Source: Gemella haemolysans ATCC 10379 | Lineage (GTDB): Bacteria > Bacillota > Bacilli > Staphylococcales > Gemellaceae | Length of the DNA stretch: 64,000 nucleotides | Direction of reading: 5' to 3' | Assembly: GCF_000173915.1 (NCBI RefSeq) | Contig: NZ_ACDZ02000014.1 | Location: 496,001 to 560,000, forward strand | Part shown: positions 46,699 through 55,909 of the stretch, piece by piece | Layout of the letters: each line of letters opens with the position of its first letter | Position numbering within the stretch: the stretch's first letter is position 1 | Translations under genes and position numbers: made by a program | The notes under the pieces: generated by a model | Databases searched by the model: none | What the model saw: only the letters and a program-made list of their open reading frames with translations | Told to the model about the DNA's origin: nothing

Positions 46699-47448
46699 TT
46701 AATTAAATTCACTAAAATATGCAACACAACTAACAAAATATAGCGGTGCTGTTTCAGCTCTCAGTATTCTTTTTCCTAATCCTATCACATCAAATTTATT
46801 TTCAGTTAAAAAATCAACCTCCTGCTCAGAAAGTCCACCTTCACTTCCAAAAACAGCTATAACCTCTTTATTACTTAAATCAGAATGCAATAAATTTTTC
46901 AAGTTGATATTTTCCTCATTAACAGATTCCTTCTCATAAGCTACAACTTTACTATCAAATTTTTCAGAAAATACAATTAAATCTTTTAAACTATCGACAT
47001 AAGTAATATCAGGAATTACATTTCTCTTAGATTGCTCAGCAGCCTCTTTTACAATTTTATTCCATCTATTCAACTTAGAATCTACCTTATCTTTTTTTAT
47101 TTTGGCAATATTTCTCTCAGAATTAAATAAAACTATATTACTAACACCTAATTCAGTTAATTTTTGCATTAAATATTCAATTTTATCATTTTTTAATGGC
47201 GGAATAGCCACTGTTATCTTTGTCGATAATTCATTAGTACCTATTACTTGTTCATACGGCGTAATAAGAACCTTGTCTACATTATTATCAACAATCGTAC
47301 AAATGTATTTAATTTCATTATTAAATACAACATATACTTTATCTTCTATTTTCTTTCTCATAATTCTTACAATATGATTACTGTCATCTTTAGACAATTC
47401 ATATGTTGATTCAACATTCAAATCTTCATTTATAAAATACTGTTGCAT
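46699..47448 (-). CDS. rsmE: 16S rRNA (uracil-1498-N3)-methyltransferase RsmE
   Basis: SPOUT methyltransferase for U1498. An N-terminal PUA-like domain (HIVRIMRKKIEDKVYVV) precedes the knot domain with IPPLKNDKIEYLMQKLTELGV, FGSEGGLSEQEV and LGKRILRAETA. The length is 249 residues. TAGGAG precedes the ATG. It heads the rsmE-gpsB-coaBC-priA unit with its own promoter. Confidence 0.94.
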   Translation of the reverse strand: MQQYFINEDLNVESTYELSKDDSNHIVRIMRKKIEDKVYVVFNNEIKYICTIVDNNVDKVLITPYEQVIGTNELSTKITVAIPPLKNDKIEYLMQKLTELGVSNIVLFNSERNIAKIKKDKVDSKLNRWNKIVKEAAEQSKRNVIPDITYVDSLKDLIVFSEKFDSKVVAYEKESVNEENINLKNLLHSDLSNKEVIAVFGSEGGLSEQEVDFLTENKFDVIGLGKRILRAETAPLYFVSCVAYFSEFN

Positions 47449-47478
47449 AAAAACTCCTAAATTTTAATCTTACAACTA

Positions 47479-47507
47479 ATTTTACCTTATAATGCATATT
47501 AATTCAA
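47479..47507 (-). promoter_or_regulatory. Promoter of rsmE-gpsB-coaBC-priA
   Basis: On the minus strand TTGAAT (47502-47507), a 17-base spacer and TAAAAT (47479-47484). Confidence 0.7.
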
Positions 47508-47523
47508 TAGTAGCAATCCTAAT

Positions 47524-47571
47524 ATAAAAGTAACGACTCGTAAATTTACTTTACAAGTCGTTACCTTTTTT
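47524..47571. terminator. Terminator after mltG
   Basis: GTAACGACTCGTAAA (47530-47544) pairs with 47550-47564 apart from one mismatch. T-rich flanks lie on both strands; it ends the nine-gene minus-strand operon. Confidence 0.8.
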
Positions 47572-47636
47572 ATCAATTATATCTTGAAATTAATTCAAAC
47601 AAAATTGACATTAATATTACATTTAAAATATATTAG

Positions 47637-48767
47637 TTAGCTTCCAGCTGGAATATAACCTTCGATATGTTCTTTAGCTAATTTTTCATGTTCTGGGTAA
47701 GTTTTTGAGAAATAAGCTTTTCCATCTTTTGTAGCATGCAAGAAGAATAAATAGTCTGTATTCTCAGCATTATTTAAAGCTTCATACGACGCAGACCCAA
47801 TCGATGAAATAGGTCCTGGCGGCAAACCAATAACTGCATATGTATTATAAGGTGAATTTAGCGATAATTCTGCCTGTGTTGGCGCTCCAGTTAACTTATC
47901 AGCTGCATAGTTTGCTGAAGGATCAGTCTGTAATTTCATTCCTTGAGCTAATCTGTTTAAGAATACACTTGCAATAAGTTTATTCTCATCTGATTTTGTA
48001 GATTCTTTTTCAAGAATACTTGCCATTGTCATATAATCATGAATAGAAATTTGTTTATCCTGTCCATTTATTTTCCATGTTTTATTATTTTTCTTGTATA
48101 ATGGCACTACTTTTTCGTTAGTTAACTTAACCATTTTAGTTATTAAGCTTTCTACAGTCTCATTATCACTTATATCATAAATAGCCGGGTATAAATATCC
48201 TTCTAAAGCATATTTAATATTTTTTCCATAAACATCGTCTGTGATTAATTCAGGAAACTGTTTCTGTAATTTTTTAATAAATTCAGCATTATTAACTTTT
48301 TCTAAAAATTCATCACTACTTAATTTGGTTTTTTCTAAATTCTTAGCAATTTTAATAATACTATCACCTTCTATTAAAGCAAATGAATTACCTGAGCTAG
48401 CTTTATTTTTAGCACCAAGCTCTTGCATAATTTGAGATAAGCTCATGCTTTGTTTTAAATTAAAGTTACCCACGTAAAATGATGTATTTGGGTGTAACCT
48501 TGCATAGATTTTAAATACTTCTTCGTTTTTTATTAAACCTTTAGCTTTTAACTCCTGTGCAATTTTAGCACTACCATAATTTTCTCTAATTTCAACGGGA
48601 ATATCTTTATTATTAGACTTATCAACTGGAGTTGTCATATAGTAAAACAGTGATAAGACTACTATTCCTAGAACAACAAAGAAAGTAATAATTACAGGAA
48701 TGATTGATTTTTTCTTCCTATTTTTTTTCTTTAGTTCTCTACTTCTTCTAATTTTATCTTCTCTCAT
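47637..48767 (-). CDS. mltG: Endolytic murein transglycosylase MltG
   Basis: Membrane enzyme that cuts nascent glycan strands and sets their length. A basic N-terminus, one membrane helix (about 23-44), a LysM-like region and the YceG catalytic domain with ASILEKES (catalytic Glu), KLQTDPSANYA and LPPGPISSIG are visible in 376 residues. In pneumococcus MltG is tied to peripheral wall growth and to the PASTA kinase/GpsB network (family knowledge). It is the last gene of the operon. Confidence 0.94.
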   Translation of the reverse strand: MREDKIRRSRELKKKNRKKKSIIPVIITFFVVLGIVVLSLFYYMTTPVDKSNNKDIPVEIRENYGSAKIAQELKAKGLIKNEEVFKIYARLHPNTSFYVGNFNLKQSMSLSQIMQELGAKNKASSGNSFALIEGDSIIKIAKNLEKTKLSSDEFLEKVNNAEFIKKLQKQFPELITDDVYGKNIKYALEGYLYPAIYDISDNETVESLITKMVKLTNEKVVPLYKKNNKTWKINGQDKQISIHDYMTMASILEKESTKSDENKLIASVFLNRLAQGMKLQTDPSANYAADKLTGAPTQAELSLNSPYNTYAVIGLPPGPISSIGSASYEALNNAENTDYLFFLHATKDGKAYFSKTYPEHEKLAKEHIEGYIPAGS

Positions 48768-48770
48768 CTT

Positions 48771-49076
48771 TTACTCGCTTTCATCGTAGTAGAAAGTATC
48801 TAATACTTCTGAAATCATATCATATTCTTCATCTGTTTCAACTGGTTCAAATCTAACACTATCCTCACCATCTTCAACACATACCATTGGGAAAATGCTA
48901 ATTTCCTCTTCGTCAATTGTTTCTTCTTCAGCGAAAATGTAGTATAAGTTACCGTTTGTTGGATTAGTAAATTCTAAAATTTTACGGTATTCTTTTTCTT
49001 CGCCTTCTAATGTACTAAGTGTGTACACCTCTTCTGTATTATCGATACTAATGTTTTTTAAATCTTTCTCTTGCAT
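48771..49076 (-). CDS. DUF1292 (YrzB-like) protein
   Basis: A 101-residue acidic protein with the DUF1292 pattern: YTLSTLEGEEKEYRKILEF, YYIFAEEE and DGEDSVRFEPVETDEEYDMI. Homologues sit with ireB and ruvX across Firmicutes, as here. The function is unknown. Confidence 0.88.
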   Translation of the reverse strand: MQEKDLKNISIDNTEEVYTLSTLEGEEKEYRKILEFTNPTNGNLYYIFAEEETIDEEEISIFPMVCVEDGEDSVRFEPVETDEEYDMISEVLDTFYYDESE

Positions 49077-49102
49077 TTTATTATCCTCCTAAAATATATA
49101 TA

Positions 49103-49531
49103 TTAATTTAATTTATCTAAATATGTCTGAAGTATTAATACCGCAGCCATTTTATCAATAACATTTTTTCTTTTTTTTCTTGAAACATTAGCTTCAAGAA
49201 GTACTCTTTCAGCACCCATTGTAGTCAAACGTTCATCTTGTAAAATAATTTCAACATTTTTAATTTTCTTTTTTAATACTTCTACAAAATACAGTGTTGC
49301 TTCTCCTCTAAAACCTACAGAATTATCCATGTTTTTAGGAAGACCAACTACTATTGTTCCTACATTATGCTCTTGAACTAATTCCTTAATTCTTTTAATT
49401 TTAAAATCTTTAACCTGCTCATTAATATTTATGGTTTCTATACCTTGAGCAGTAAACCCTAACAAATCACTAACGGCAACACCGATAGTTTTTGATCCGT
49501 AATCAAGGCCCATAATTCTTTTATCTAACAT
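49103..49531 (-). CDS. ruvX: Putative pre-16S rRNA nuclease / Holliday-junction resolvase-like RuvX (YqgF)
   Basis: A 142-residue RNase H-fold protein with [41 protein letters not shown] and the final [13 protein letters not shown] helix with its catalytic Asp. Homologues process the 5-prime end of 16S rRNA. Its ATG follows directly on the ireB stop, so the two are coupled. Confidence 0.93.
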   Translation of the reverse strand: MLDKRIMGLDYGSKTIGVAVSDLLGFTAQGIETININEQVKDFKIKRIKELVQEHNVGTIVVGLPKNMDNSVGFRGEATLYFVEVLKKKIKNVEIILQDERLTTMGAERVLLEANVSRKKRKNVIDKMAAVLILQTYLDKLN

Positions 49532-49786
49532 TTAAGACTCCTGTATAAAAAAGTATAATAAGTACTCTAGTATATCATCCATTTCTATTAATCTTATTTG
49601 CTCCCTTGCATGATTATCTCTAGGAATATATACTGGATCAGCAGTTTTAATATATCCCATTAGTTGATTAATAGGATCGTATCCACGCTGCTTAATTGTC
49701 TCAACAACATTTTTTAGAATGTTGTGAATATCATTTTTATCATAAAAGTTGCTATCAAATAATCTTGTTTCATCGAAATTTGTCAT
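49532..49786 (-). CDS. ireB: IreB-family regulatory phosphoprotein
   Basis: An 84-residue protein (formerly DUF965/YrzL) with the family core TRLFDSNF, NVVETIKQRGYDPINQLMGYI and YIPRDNHAREQIR. In Enterococcus faecalis IreB is phosphorylated on N-terminal threonines by the PASTA kinase IreK and dephosphorylated by IreP. T2 and T7 are the candidates here. PrkC and PrpC at 3.4-6.0 kb are the matching enzymes. alaS, its frequent upstream neighbour, is replaced by degV. Confidence 0.93.
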   Translation of the reverse strand: MTNFDETRLFDSNFYDKNDIHNILKNVVETIKQRGYDPINQLMGYIKTADPVYIPRDNHAREQIRLIEMDDILEYLLYFFIQES

Positions 49787-49801
49787 AATCTTTACCTCCG
49801 A

Positions 49802-50644
49802 TTATACTAACTCTACTAAGATACCTACTGCATTTTCTCCTGTATGTGTCGAAATAATTGGTGTTGTTGTAAATATTTCATCTTCACTTACTTCATACCC
49901 AAAAGTTTCTTTTAATTCTGATTTAATTAGATCTACATACTCATCAGCTAAAGCATTCGGCAAGCTGATATTTTTTATAGTTCTATTTTGCTTTTCTTCT
50001 TCAATATATTTTATTAAAGTATGAACAAGTTTTTTCTTACCGCGTACTTTATCTAAAGCAACTAACTCAGTTTCTTTTAACTGCGTTAAAACTTTAATAT
50101 TTAGTAATCCCCCAATTAAAGCTTGTGACTTACTTAGTCTACCACCTTTTACCAAATTGTCAAGTTTATCGATTGTAACATACGTTAAAATATTCTTAGC
50201 TTTTTCTCTTAAGTTCTCTGCAATTACTTCTACATCAACATTTTCATCTAGTTGTTTTAGACATTCTTTAAGTAAGAAAACCATACCTCGTGTTGTAGTC
50301 TTAGTATCAATAACGTACACTCCTTCAAATTCTGAACTAGCAGTAACTGCTGTATTATAAGTTCCACTTAAAGCCGAAGACAGTGTTAAAACAATTATTT
50401 TATATCCTTCATTAGTCCATTTTTCAAAAGCTTCTATAAATTTTCCAATTGCAGGTTGACTTGTCGAATACGAAGTTGCTGTTCTCATTCTCTCAATATA
50501 TTCATCATTACTAATTGTACGATAATCGTACTCTGTACCATCTATATTAATTGTCAGAGGAATTACATCCACATTATATTTTTCAATTTCATCAAAAGTT
50601 AAATCACTAGATGAATCAATAATTACTTTTACTTTTTCTACCAT
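49802..50644 (-). CDS. DegV family fatty-acid-binding protein
   Basis: A 280-residue member of the DegV/FakB family: VIIDSSSDLTFDEIEKY at the N-terminus, TSQPAIGKF with the conserved Ser, ALSGTYNTA, and a C-terminal ISTHTGENAVGI motif with the conserved His. FakB proteins present fatty acids to the kinase FakA; which fatty acid this one prefers cannot be seen. It starts directly after the folA stop. Confidence 0.9.
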   Translation of the reverse strand: MVEKVKVIIDSSSDLTFDEIEKYNVDVIPLTINIDGTEYDYRTISNDEYIERMRTATSYSTSQPAIGKFIEAFEKWTNEGYKIIVLTLSSALSGTYNTAVTASSEFEGVYVIDTKTTTRGMVFLLKECLKQLDENVDVEVIAENLREKAKNILTYVTIDKLDNLVKGGRLSKSQALIGGLLNIKVLTQLKETELVALDKVRGKKKLVHTLIKYIEEEKQNRTIKNISLPNALADEYVDLIKSELKETFGYEVSEDEIFTTTPIISTHTGENAVGILVELV

Positions 50645-51136
50645 TTACTCTGTCCTCTTTCTTTTAAAATGTATAAACACAAAATCAAATTCATTATTTT
50701 CATCTTTAAAAAATTCTTCTCTACTAATTAGTTCCCATTCGTTTTCATCAAATTCAGGAAACTTCGTATCAGCTTCGACGATTGTATTTACTTCTGTTAT
50801 AAACATTTCGTCACATTTATCAAAATATTTATTATATATCATTCCCCCACCGAAAATATAAGCCTTTTCCGTCTCTATATTATCTAAAATAGAATCATCT
50901 GTATATACTTCAATATTTGAATAGTGACTTAAAGAATCCTTATCACGAGTTAAAACCCTATTAATTCTATTTGGAAGTGCTCTACCAATGCTATCTAAAG
51001 TTTTACGTCCCATGATAATAGTTTGGTTAGTTGTTAATTCTTTAACCCTTAGCATATCATTTTTCAAACGCCATGGAATAGTATTTTCCTGACCTATTGA
51101 TTTATTTTTATCGTATGCAACTATTAATGATAACAT
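50645..51136 (-). CDS. folA: Dihydrofolate reductase
   Basis: Regenerates tetrahydrofolate and is the trimethoprim target. The 163-residue protein shows IVAYDKNKSIGQENTIPWRL, the active-site acidic residue in LKNDMLRVKELT, GRKTLDSIG and AYIFGGGMIY. AGGAGG precedes the ATG. It sits 10 bases after thyA, the classic thyA-folA pair, which recycles the dihydrofolate ThyA produces. Confidence 0.95.
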   Translation of the reverse strand: MLSLIVAYDKNKSIGQENTIPWRLKNDMLRVKELTTNQTIIMGRKTLDSIGRALPNRINRVLTRDKDSLSHYSNIEVYTDDSILDNIETEKAYIFGGGMIYNKYFDKCDEMFITEVNTIVEADTKFPEFDENEWELISREEFFKDENNEFDFVFIHFKRKRTE

Positions 51137-51146
51137 ATTATACCTC

Positions 51147-52079
51147 CTAAACCGCTATTGGTGCTTTTATAAATGGATGACTTTCATAATTAACAATCTC
51201 AACGTCTTCAATTTTAAGATCGAAGATACTTTCAAAATCTTTAACTTTTAGTTCCGGTAATGAATAAGGCGTTCTAGACATTTGTTCTTTTACTTGATCA
51301 AAATGATTTTTATAAATATGAGCATCACCTAACGTATGAACAAATTCTCCTACTTCAAGACCACATTCCTTAGCAATTAAAATAGTAAGTAATGAATATG
51401 ATGCAATATTAAATGGCACACCTAAAAATACATCTCCGCTTCTTTGATATAACTGACAACTTAATTTCCCATCGTTCACATAAAATTGGAATAATGAATG
51501 ACAAGGTGGAAGTGCCATAGTATCAACTTCTGCTGGATTCCATGACGAAACTATTAAACGACGAGAAGATGGATTAGTTTTAATTTGTTCGACAACATTT
51601 TTTAATTGATCAATTCCATTAAAATCTCTCCATTGTTTTCCATAAACATTACCTAAATCACCAAACTTTTTAGAAAACTCTTCATCTGAAAGAATTCTTT
51701 CTTTAAAAATAGTCATTTGTTCTTTATACTGTTTAGAAAATTTTTCGTCAACTAGTGTTCTATGACCAAAATCTGTCATATCTGGTCCAGTGTATTCATC
51801 ACTTTCTATCCATTTTTTAAAAGCCCATTCATTCCATATATTATTTTTATTTTCAAGTAAAAACTTAATATTAGTGTCTCCTTTGATGAACCATAATAGT
51901 TCAGACCATACTAAATTAAAATTTACTTTTTTTGTAGTCAATAATGGGAACCCTTCAGATAAATTAAACTTCATTTGGTATCCAAATATACTCTTAGTAC
52001 CAACACCTGTTCTATCTTCTTTTTCTATTCCATTTTCTAAAATATGATTACATAATTTTAAATACTCTTTATCTGCCAC
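51147..52079 (-). CDS. thyA: Thymidylate synthase
   Basis: Methylates dUMP to dTMP with methylene-tetrahydrofolate. The catalytic Cys is in [11 protein letters not shown]. The Arg-rich [12 protein letters not shown] phosphate site, [14 protein letters not shown] and the C-terminal IKAPIAV are intact in 310 residues. The start is GTG at 52079 behind GGAG. It feeds dTMP together with the thymidine kinase at 60.6 kb. Confidence 0.96.
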   Translation of the reverse strand: MADKEYLKLCNHILENGIEKEDRTGVGTKSIFGYQMKFNLSEGFPLLTTKKVNFNLVWSELLWFIKGDTNIKFLLENKNNIWNEWAFKKWIESDEYTGPDMTDFGHRTLVDEKFSKQYKEQMTIFKERILSDEEFSKKFGDLGNVYGKQWRDFNGIDQLKNVVEQIKTNPSSRRLIVSSWNPAEVDTMALPPCHSLFQFYVNDGKLSCQLYQRSGDVFLGVPFNIASYSLLTILIAKECGLEVGEFVHTLGDAHIYKNHFDQVKEQMSRTPYSLPELKVKDFESIFDLKIEDVEIVNYESHPFIKAPIAV

Positions 52080-52091
52080 TCTAATTCTCCA

Positions 52092-52481
52092 TTACGCTTT
52101 ATAGTTATGTTCTCTTAAATATTTCATCAAATCTTTAATTTTTTCTAATGAACTTTTACCGAAGTGATGCTCAATACCTTCTACTTCTTCGTAAACTTTA
52201 TCTTCATCTACCCCTATTAATCTTAGAAAATCTTCTAATAGTTCATGTCTTGTTAAAGCATATTCCCCCATTTTTTCTCCTTGCTCGGTTAGGGCAATAC
52301 CTCTATATTTTTCATATACAATATAGCCTTCAACATCAAGTTTTTTTAACATTTTAGTTACAGTAGATGGATAAACATCTAGCTTTTCTGCTATATCCGC
52401 ACTTCGTGCATAGCCTTTGTTTTTTACTAAAGAGTAAATAACTTCAATATAATCTTCCATAGTTGGTGTTGCTTTTGCCAT
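52092..52481 (-). CDS. mntR: Manganese-dependent DtxR-family repressor MntR
   Basis: A 129-residue regulator with a winged-helix domain (SADIAEKLDVYPSTVTKMLKKL) and a metal-binding dimer domain. D10 and E13 (corresponding to D8 and E11 of Bacillus MntR), a His in TRHELLEDF and the EGIEHHF cluster match MntR-type manganese ligands. The C-terminal SH3-like domain of IdeR types is absent. No manganese transporter gene adjoins; the gene is embedded between nif3-like and thyA. No MntR-box was recognised near the operon promoter. Confidence 0.9.
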   Translation of the reverse strand: MAKATPTMEDYIEVIYSLVKNKGYARSADIAEKLDVYPSTVTKMLKKLDVEGYIVYEKYRGIALTEQGEKMGEYALTRHELLEDFLRLIGVDEDKVYEEVEGIEHHFGKSSLEKIKDLMKYLREHNYKA

Positions 52482-52495
52482 ATTACATTCCTCCT

Positions 52496-53272
52496 TTATA
52501 AAATTTTAAATGGTGATTTTTCAACATTTGATTTAATAACTTCAATACCTTGCTTAGAAATATAATCTTGTAATAAGTCTTTTACTAAATTTTCTGTAAA
52601 GTGGCCGATATCAATAATATTCTTTTCCATTTCTACTGCATCAAGTGCAGCATGATACCCTACATCTCCTGTCAAATAGATATCAACTTCCGGTAGTGAA
52701 TATAGGAAATCAGCCCCACTTCCTCCTAATAGTGCTACTGTACTTATTTCTTTATTATTTCCAATAACAGCAGAAACAGTTTCTAATGAGAATTTTTCTT
52801 TAATATATACTATAAAATCTTCAATAGATAATGATGAGGACAATCTCCCTATTCTTCCTAACCCAGCTTCCTTATCTAAATTATGCTCAAACAAGACTCT
52901 AATATCATCTAAGTCAAGCAGTTTGGCTAAGTAATCATTAAGCCCTAGTTTCGCTGAATCTAAGTTAGTATGAAATGAAATTACTGAAATATCATTTTTT
53001 ATTAAATCTCTAATAATATTAGACTTGAAATCATCTGTAAAATCTAATGATTTCAGTGGTTTAAAAATAAGAGGATGATGGGAAACTATTAAGTCTATAT
53101 TATTATCTATAGCTTCTTTCACTACTTTTGTAGTTACATCTAAGCAAACTAAAACCTTATTAACATTACTATTATTATCACCTAACATTAAACCAACATT
53201 ATCCCATTTTTCAGCAAGTTTAACATCCGCTAATTCATTAAGTTGATTATATACATCTTTTACAGTGATCAC
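52496..53272 (-). CDS. Nif3-like dinuclear metal-centre protein
   Basis: A 258-residue member of the NIF3/YqfO family, in the short form without the inserted middle domain of Bacillus YqfO. Conserved motifs are WDNVGLMLGD, VSHHPLIFKPLKSL, SFHTNLDSAKLGLNDYLA and the C-terminal GDVGYHAALDA and DIGHFTEN, which supply the His/Asp/Glu metal ligands. Some relatives have GTP cyclohydrolase-like activity, but the role is unsettled. The start is GTG behind AAAGGAGG. It is the first gene of the nine-gene operon. Confidence 0.9.
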   Translation of the reverse strand: MITVKDVYNQLNELADVKLAEKWDNVGLMLGDNNSNVNKVLVCLDVTTKVVKEAIDNNIDLIVSHHPLIFKPLKSLDFTDDFKSNIIRDLIKNDISVISFHTNLDSAKLGLNDYLAKLLDLDDIRVLFEHNLDKEAGLGRIGRLSSSLSIEDFIVYIKEKFSLETVSAVIGNNKEISTVALLGGSGADFLYSLPEVDIYLTGDVGYHAALDAVEMEKNIIDIGHFTENLVKDLLQDYISKQGIEVIKSNVEKSPFKIL

Positions 53273-53303
53273 AAATCTAACCTCCTTTAATTGTTATCAT
53301 ATT

Positions 53304-53312
53304 ATTATAACA
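53304..53312 (-). promoter_or_regulatory. Extended -10 promoter of the nif3-to-mltG operon
   Basis: On the minus strand TGT followed by TATAAT. The -35 position reads TGGCAA, a weak match. The remaining 210 bases towards recD2 are AT-rich and hold no recognised gene. Confidence 0.6.
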
Positions 53313-53474
53313 CTTTATAAAAAATATTGCCATAACGAAACATAGTTTGTAATTAAAATAACATATTTATTTTCTATAATAATTTTTCTAACTCTATAAA
53401 ATTATAGTTTCTATTAATACTTTATAAACATTAATAAACTTTATATTAACCTCATATACACTAGACATTTTTTC

Positions 53475-53480
53475 TATAAT
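53475..53480 (+). promoter_or_regulatory. Candidate -10 of recD2
   Basis: TATAAT about 43 bases before the recD2 ATG. No good -35 is seen, so this is tentative. Confidence 0.35.
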
Positions 53481-53522
53481 ATATTATTATTGTTCATATA
53501 AAGAAATTAGTAGGAGTTAATT

Positions 53523-55856
53523 ATGCAAACTGTAGAAGGTTATTTAAATAAAATTATTTTTCACAACAAAGAGAATAATTATTATATATTATCTATATTT
53601 TTAAATGATCAGTACGATTTTGTTGATGGAGATTATCTTAGTGTTGTCGGTACATTTAACGACTTCGAATTCGTTGAAGATGATTTATATTCATTTAAAG
53701 GAGAAATTGTACAACATAGAAAATATGGAACACAATTATCTGCAATTGTTGTAGAACCTGTGATTGAAAAAGATAAAGAAGCTATTGTTTCTTATCTTTC
53801 AAGCTCTATATTCCAAGGTGTTGGAAGAAAAACAGCCGAATTAATAGTTGATACACTTGGAGTTGATGCATTAGATAAAATTTATGAAGATAAAGATTCT
53901 CTATTTAACATAAAAGGTATTCCAGAACAACGAAAAGATACAATATATGCTACTATTGTTGCAAATAAACAAACACAAGACATTATCCTTAAACTTAACG
54001 AGTATAATCTTAGCAATAATTTGATTCTAAAAATATATAACTTCTATAAACATAATACACTTCGTACTATTACGGAAAGTCCCTACTCCTTAATAAAAGA
54101 TATTAAAGGTATTAACTTTAAAACAGTAGATAAAATAGCCGAAACTAATGAAATAGCTGCAAACGACCGCGAAAGAATCCTATATGGTTTTATTTACACA
54201 ATAAACTCATTTTGTTTTTCAACCGGTAATACATATATATCAAAAAACACACTACTCTATAATACGTTTAATATACTATATAGCTCTAGAAATATAGCCG
54301 TAGCTAAAGAAGATATACTAAGTTCTTATGACTACGCATTAGATAGCGGTAAACTAATAGAAATTGAAGACAGAGTATTTTTACCTGAAATTTACTATTC
54401 TGAGTACTCTATTTACAGTGACATTAGTAAAAGATTAGAACTTGAAGATGATTTTGATATAAGCGACAGCTTACTTGATAAATATATAGAAGAGGTTGAA
54501 GATGAATTAGAGATATCATACGATATCGTGCAAATAGCCGCAATCAAAAATTGTATTAAAAATAACTTCGCTATTTTAACTGGTGGTCCAGGAACAGGGA
54601 AAACTACAATAATACTTGCTGTAATAAAAATTTTCCAAAAAATTAAAAACTACAGTATTCATGACTTACTTGATGAATCTAGAAGTATTCTTACTTTATG
54701 TGCACCTACTGGTAAGGCTGCAAAAAGAATGTCAGAAAGTACTGGCTTTTATGCTTCAACAATTCATAAAGCTATTGGTTGGAGTACAGAAGACGAGAAT
54801 ATGGAAGAATTTGTTAGTGAAAAACATATCAAATCAGAACTAGTTATAATCGATGAATCTAGTATGATTGATGTATTTTTAATGTACAATTTACTAAAAA
54901 TCATTAACAAAGATGCTAAAATTATACTAGTTGGAGACAATGACCAACTACCTTCTATTGCTCCTGGTAATGTCCTTAATGATTTAATTAATTCCAAAGC
55001 GATTTCCACAGTGAAATTAAATAAAATATTTAGACAAAGTGAACATTCAAGTATTATTAATATCTCGCACTCAATAAAAAATAACATTCCCTTTGATGTT
55101 TTGGAGAATTTCGATGATAAAGAATTTATCTCAGCAAACAAAAATGAAATGATAAATGTCATCTCTGCCATTTATGATGATTTAATAAAAGGTTCTGCAA
55201 AAGAAAATATTCAAATACTAGCTCCAATATACAAAGGTACAAGTGGAATCAACGAAATTAATATGGCTATTCAATCCAGATTTAACGATAATGAAGAGCA
55301 AATTGAATATGGAGAATTAATTTATAAAGTTAACGATCGTGTTATGCAGTTAGTTAATAGACCTGAAGATAATATATTTAATGGAGATATCGGATATATA
55401 GAACAAATTTATAAAGAAGGAAATAAATTTAAAATAGTAATAGATTATGACGGCAATTATGTAACCTACGAAAAGACAGAACTAAATCAAATTACTCTCT
55501 CTTATGCTTGTTCGATTCACAAAGCACAGGGTTCCGAATTTGAAAATGTTATAATTCCATTTATTGATAATTATAATTTTATGTTAAATAAAAATCTTAC
55601 ATATACGGCAATAACACGAGCTAAGAAAAAATTAATATTATGTGGTGATTCAAAGGTATTTTATAAATCTATTGAACCAACAAATGTCGTAACTAGACAA
55701 ACCTCACTAGAGTGGTTCTTCACTACTGATAGAGAAGCGGAAATACAAAATATTGAATTAGAAGAAATTAAAGAATATATATTAGATTTTCAAAATATTA
55801 ACTCTATCGATCCAATGATTGGTATGGACAATATAAAACCAACAGATTTTATTTAA
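53523..55856 (+). CDS. recD2: SF1B DNA helicase RecD2
   Basis: 5-prime to 3-prime helicase of the RecD2 type, acting in replication-fork maintenance and repair outside RecBCD. An OB-like N-terminus and helix-hairpin-helix repeats (FQGVGRKTAELIVDTLG, FNIKGIPEQR) are followed by Walker A GGPGTGKTT (about 354-362), the motif II region VIIDESSMID, GDNDQLPSI, and the C-terminal SYACSIHKAQGSEF and YTAITRAKKKL. The length is 777 residues. TAGGAG precedes the ATG. It is one of only two sizeable plus-strand genes in the right arm. Confidence 0.94.
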   Translation: MQTVEGYLNKIIFHNKENNYYILSIFLNDQYDFVDGDYLSVVGTFNDFEFVEDDLYSFKGEIVQHRKYGTQLSAIVVEPVIEKDKEAIVSYLSSSIFQGVGRKTAELIVDTLGVDALDKIYEDKDSLFNIKGIPEQRKDTIYATIVANKQTQDIILKLNEYNLSNNLILKIYNFYKHNTLRTITESPYSLIKDIKGINFKTVDKIAETNEIAANDRERILYGFIYTINSFCFSTGNTYISKNTLLYNTFNILYSSRNIAVAKEDILSSYDYALDSGKLIEIEDRVFLPEIYYSEYSIYSDISKRLELEDDFDISDSLLDKYIEEVEDELEISYDIVQIAAIKNCIKNNFAILTGGPGTGKTTIILAVIKIFQKIKNYSIHDLLDESRSILTLCAPTGKAAKRMSESTGFYASTIHKAIGWSTEDENMEEFVSEKHIKSELVIIDESSMIDVFLMYNLLKIINKDAKIILVGDNDQLPSIAPGNVLNDLINSKAISTVKLNKIFRQSEHSSIINISHSIKNNIPFDVLENFDDKEFISANKNEMINVISAIYDDLIKGSAKENIQILAPIYKGTSGINEINMAIQSRFNDNEEQIEYGELIYKVNDRVMQLVNRPEDNIFNGDIGYIEQIYKEGNKFKIVIDYDGNYVTYEKTELNQITLSYACSIHKAQGSEFENVIIPFIDNYNFMLNKNLTYTAITRAKKKLILCGDSKVFYKSIEPTNVVTRQTSLEWFFTTDREAEIQNIELEEIKEYILDFQNINSIDPMIGMDNIKPTDFI

Positions 55857-55867
55857 GTACAAATAAC

Positions 55868-55905
55868 AAAACCTAGATGTAGCTAAAACTACTTCTAGGT
55901 TTTCT
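55868..55905. terminator. Bidirectional terminator between recD2 and the lipoprotein gene
   Basis: AAAACCTAGA (55868-55877) pairs with TCTAGGTTTT (55894-55903), with A/T runs on both sides. Confidence 0.75.
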
Positions 55906-55909
55906 TATT

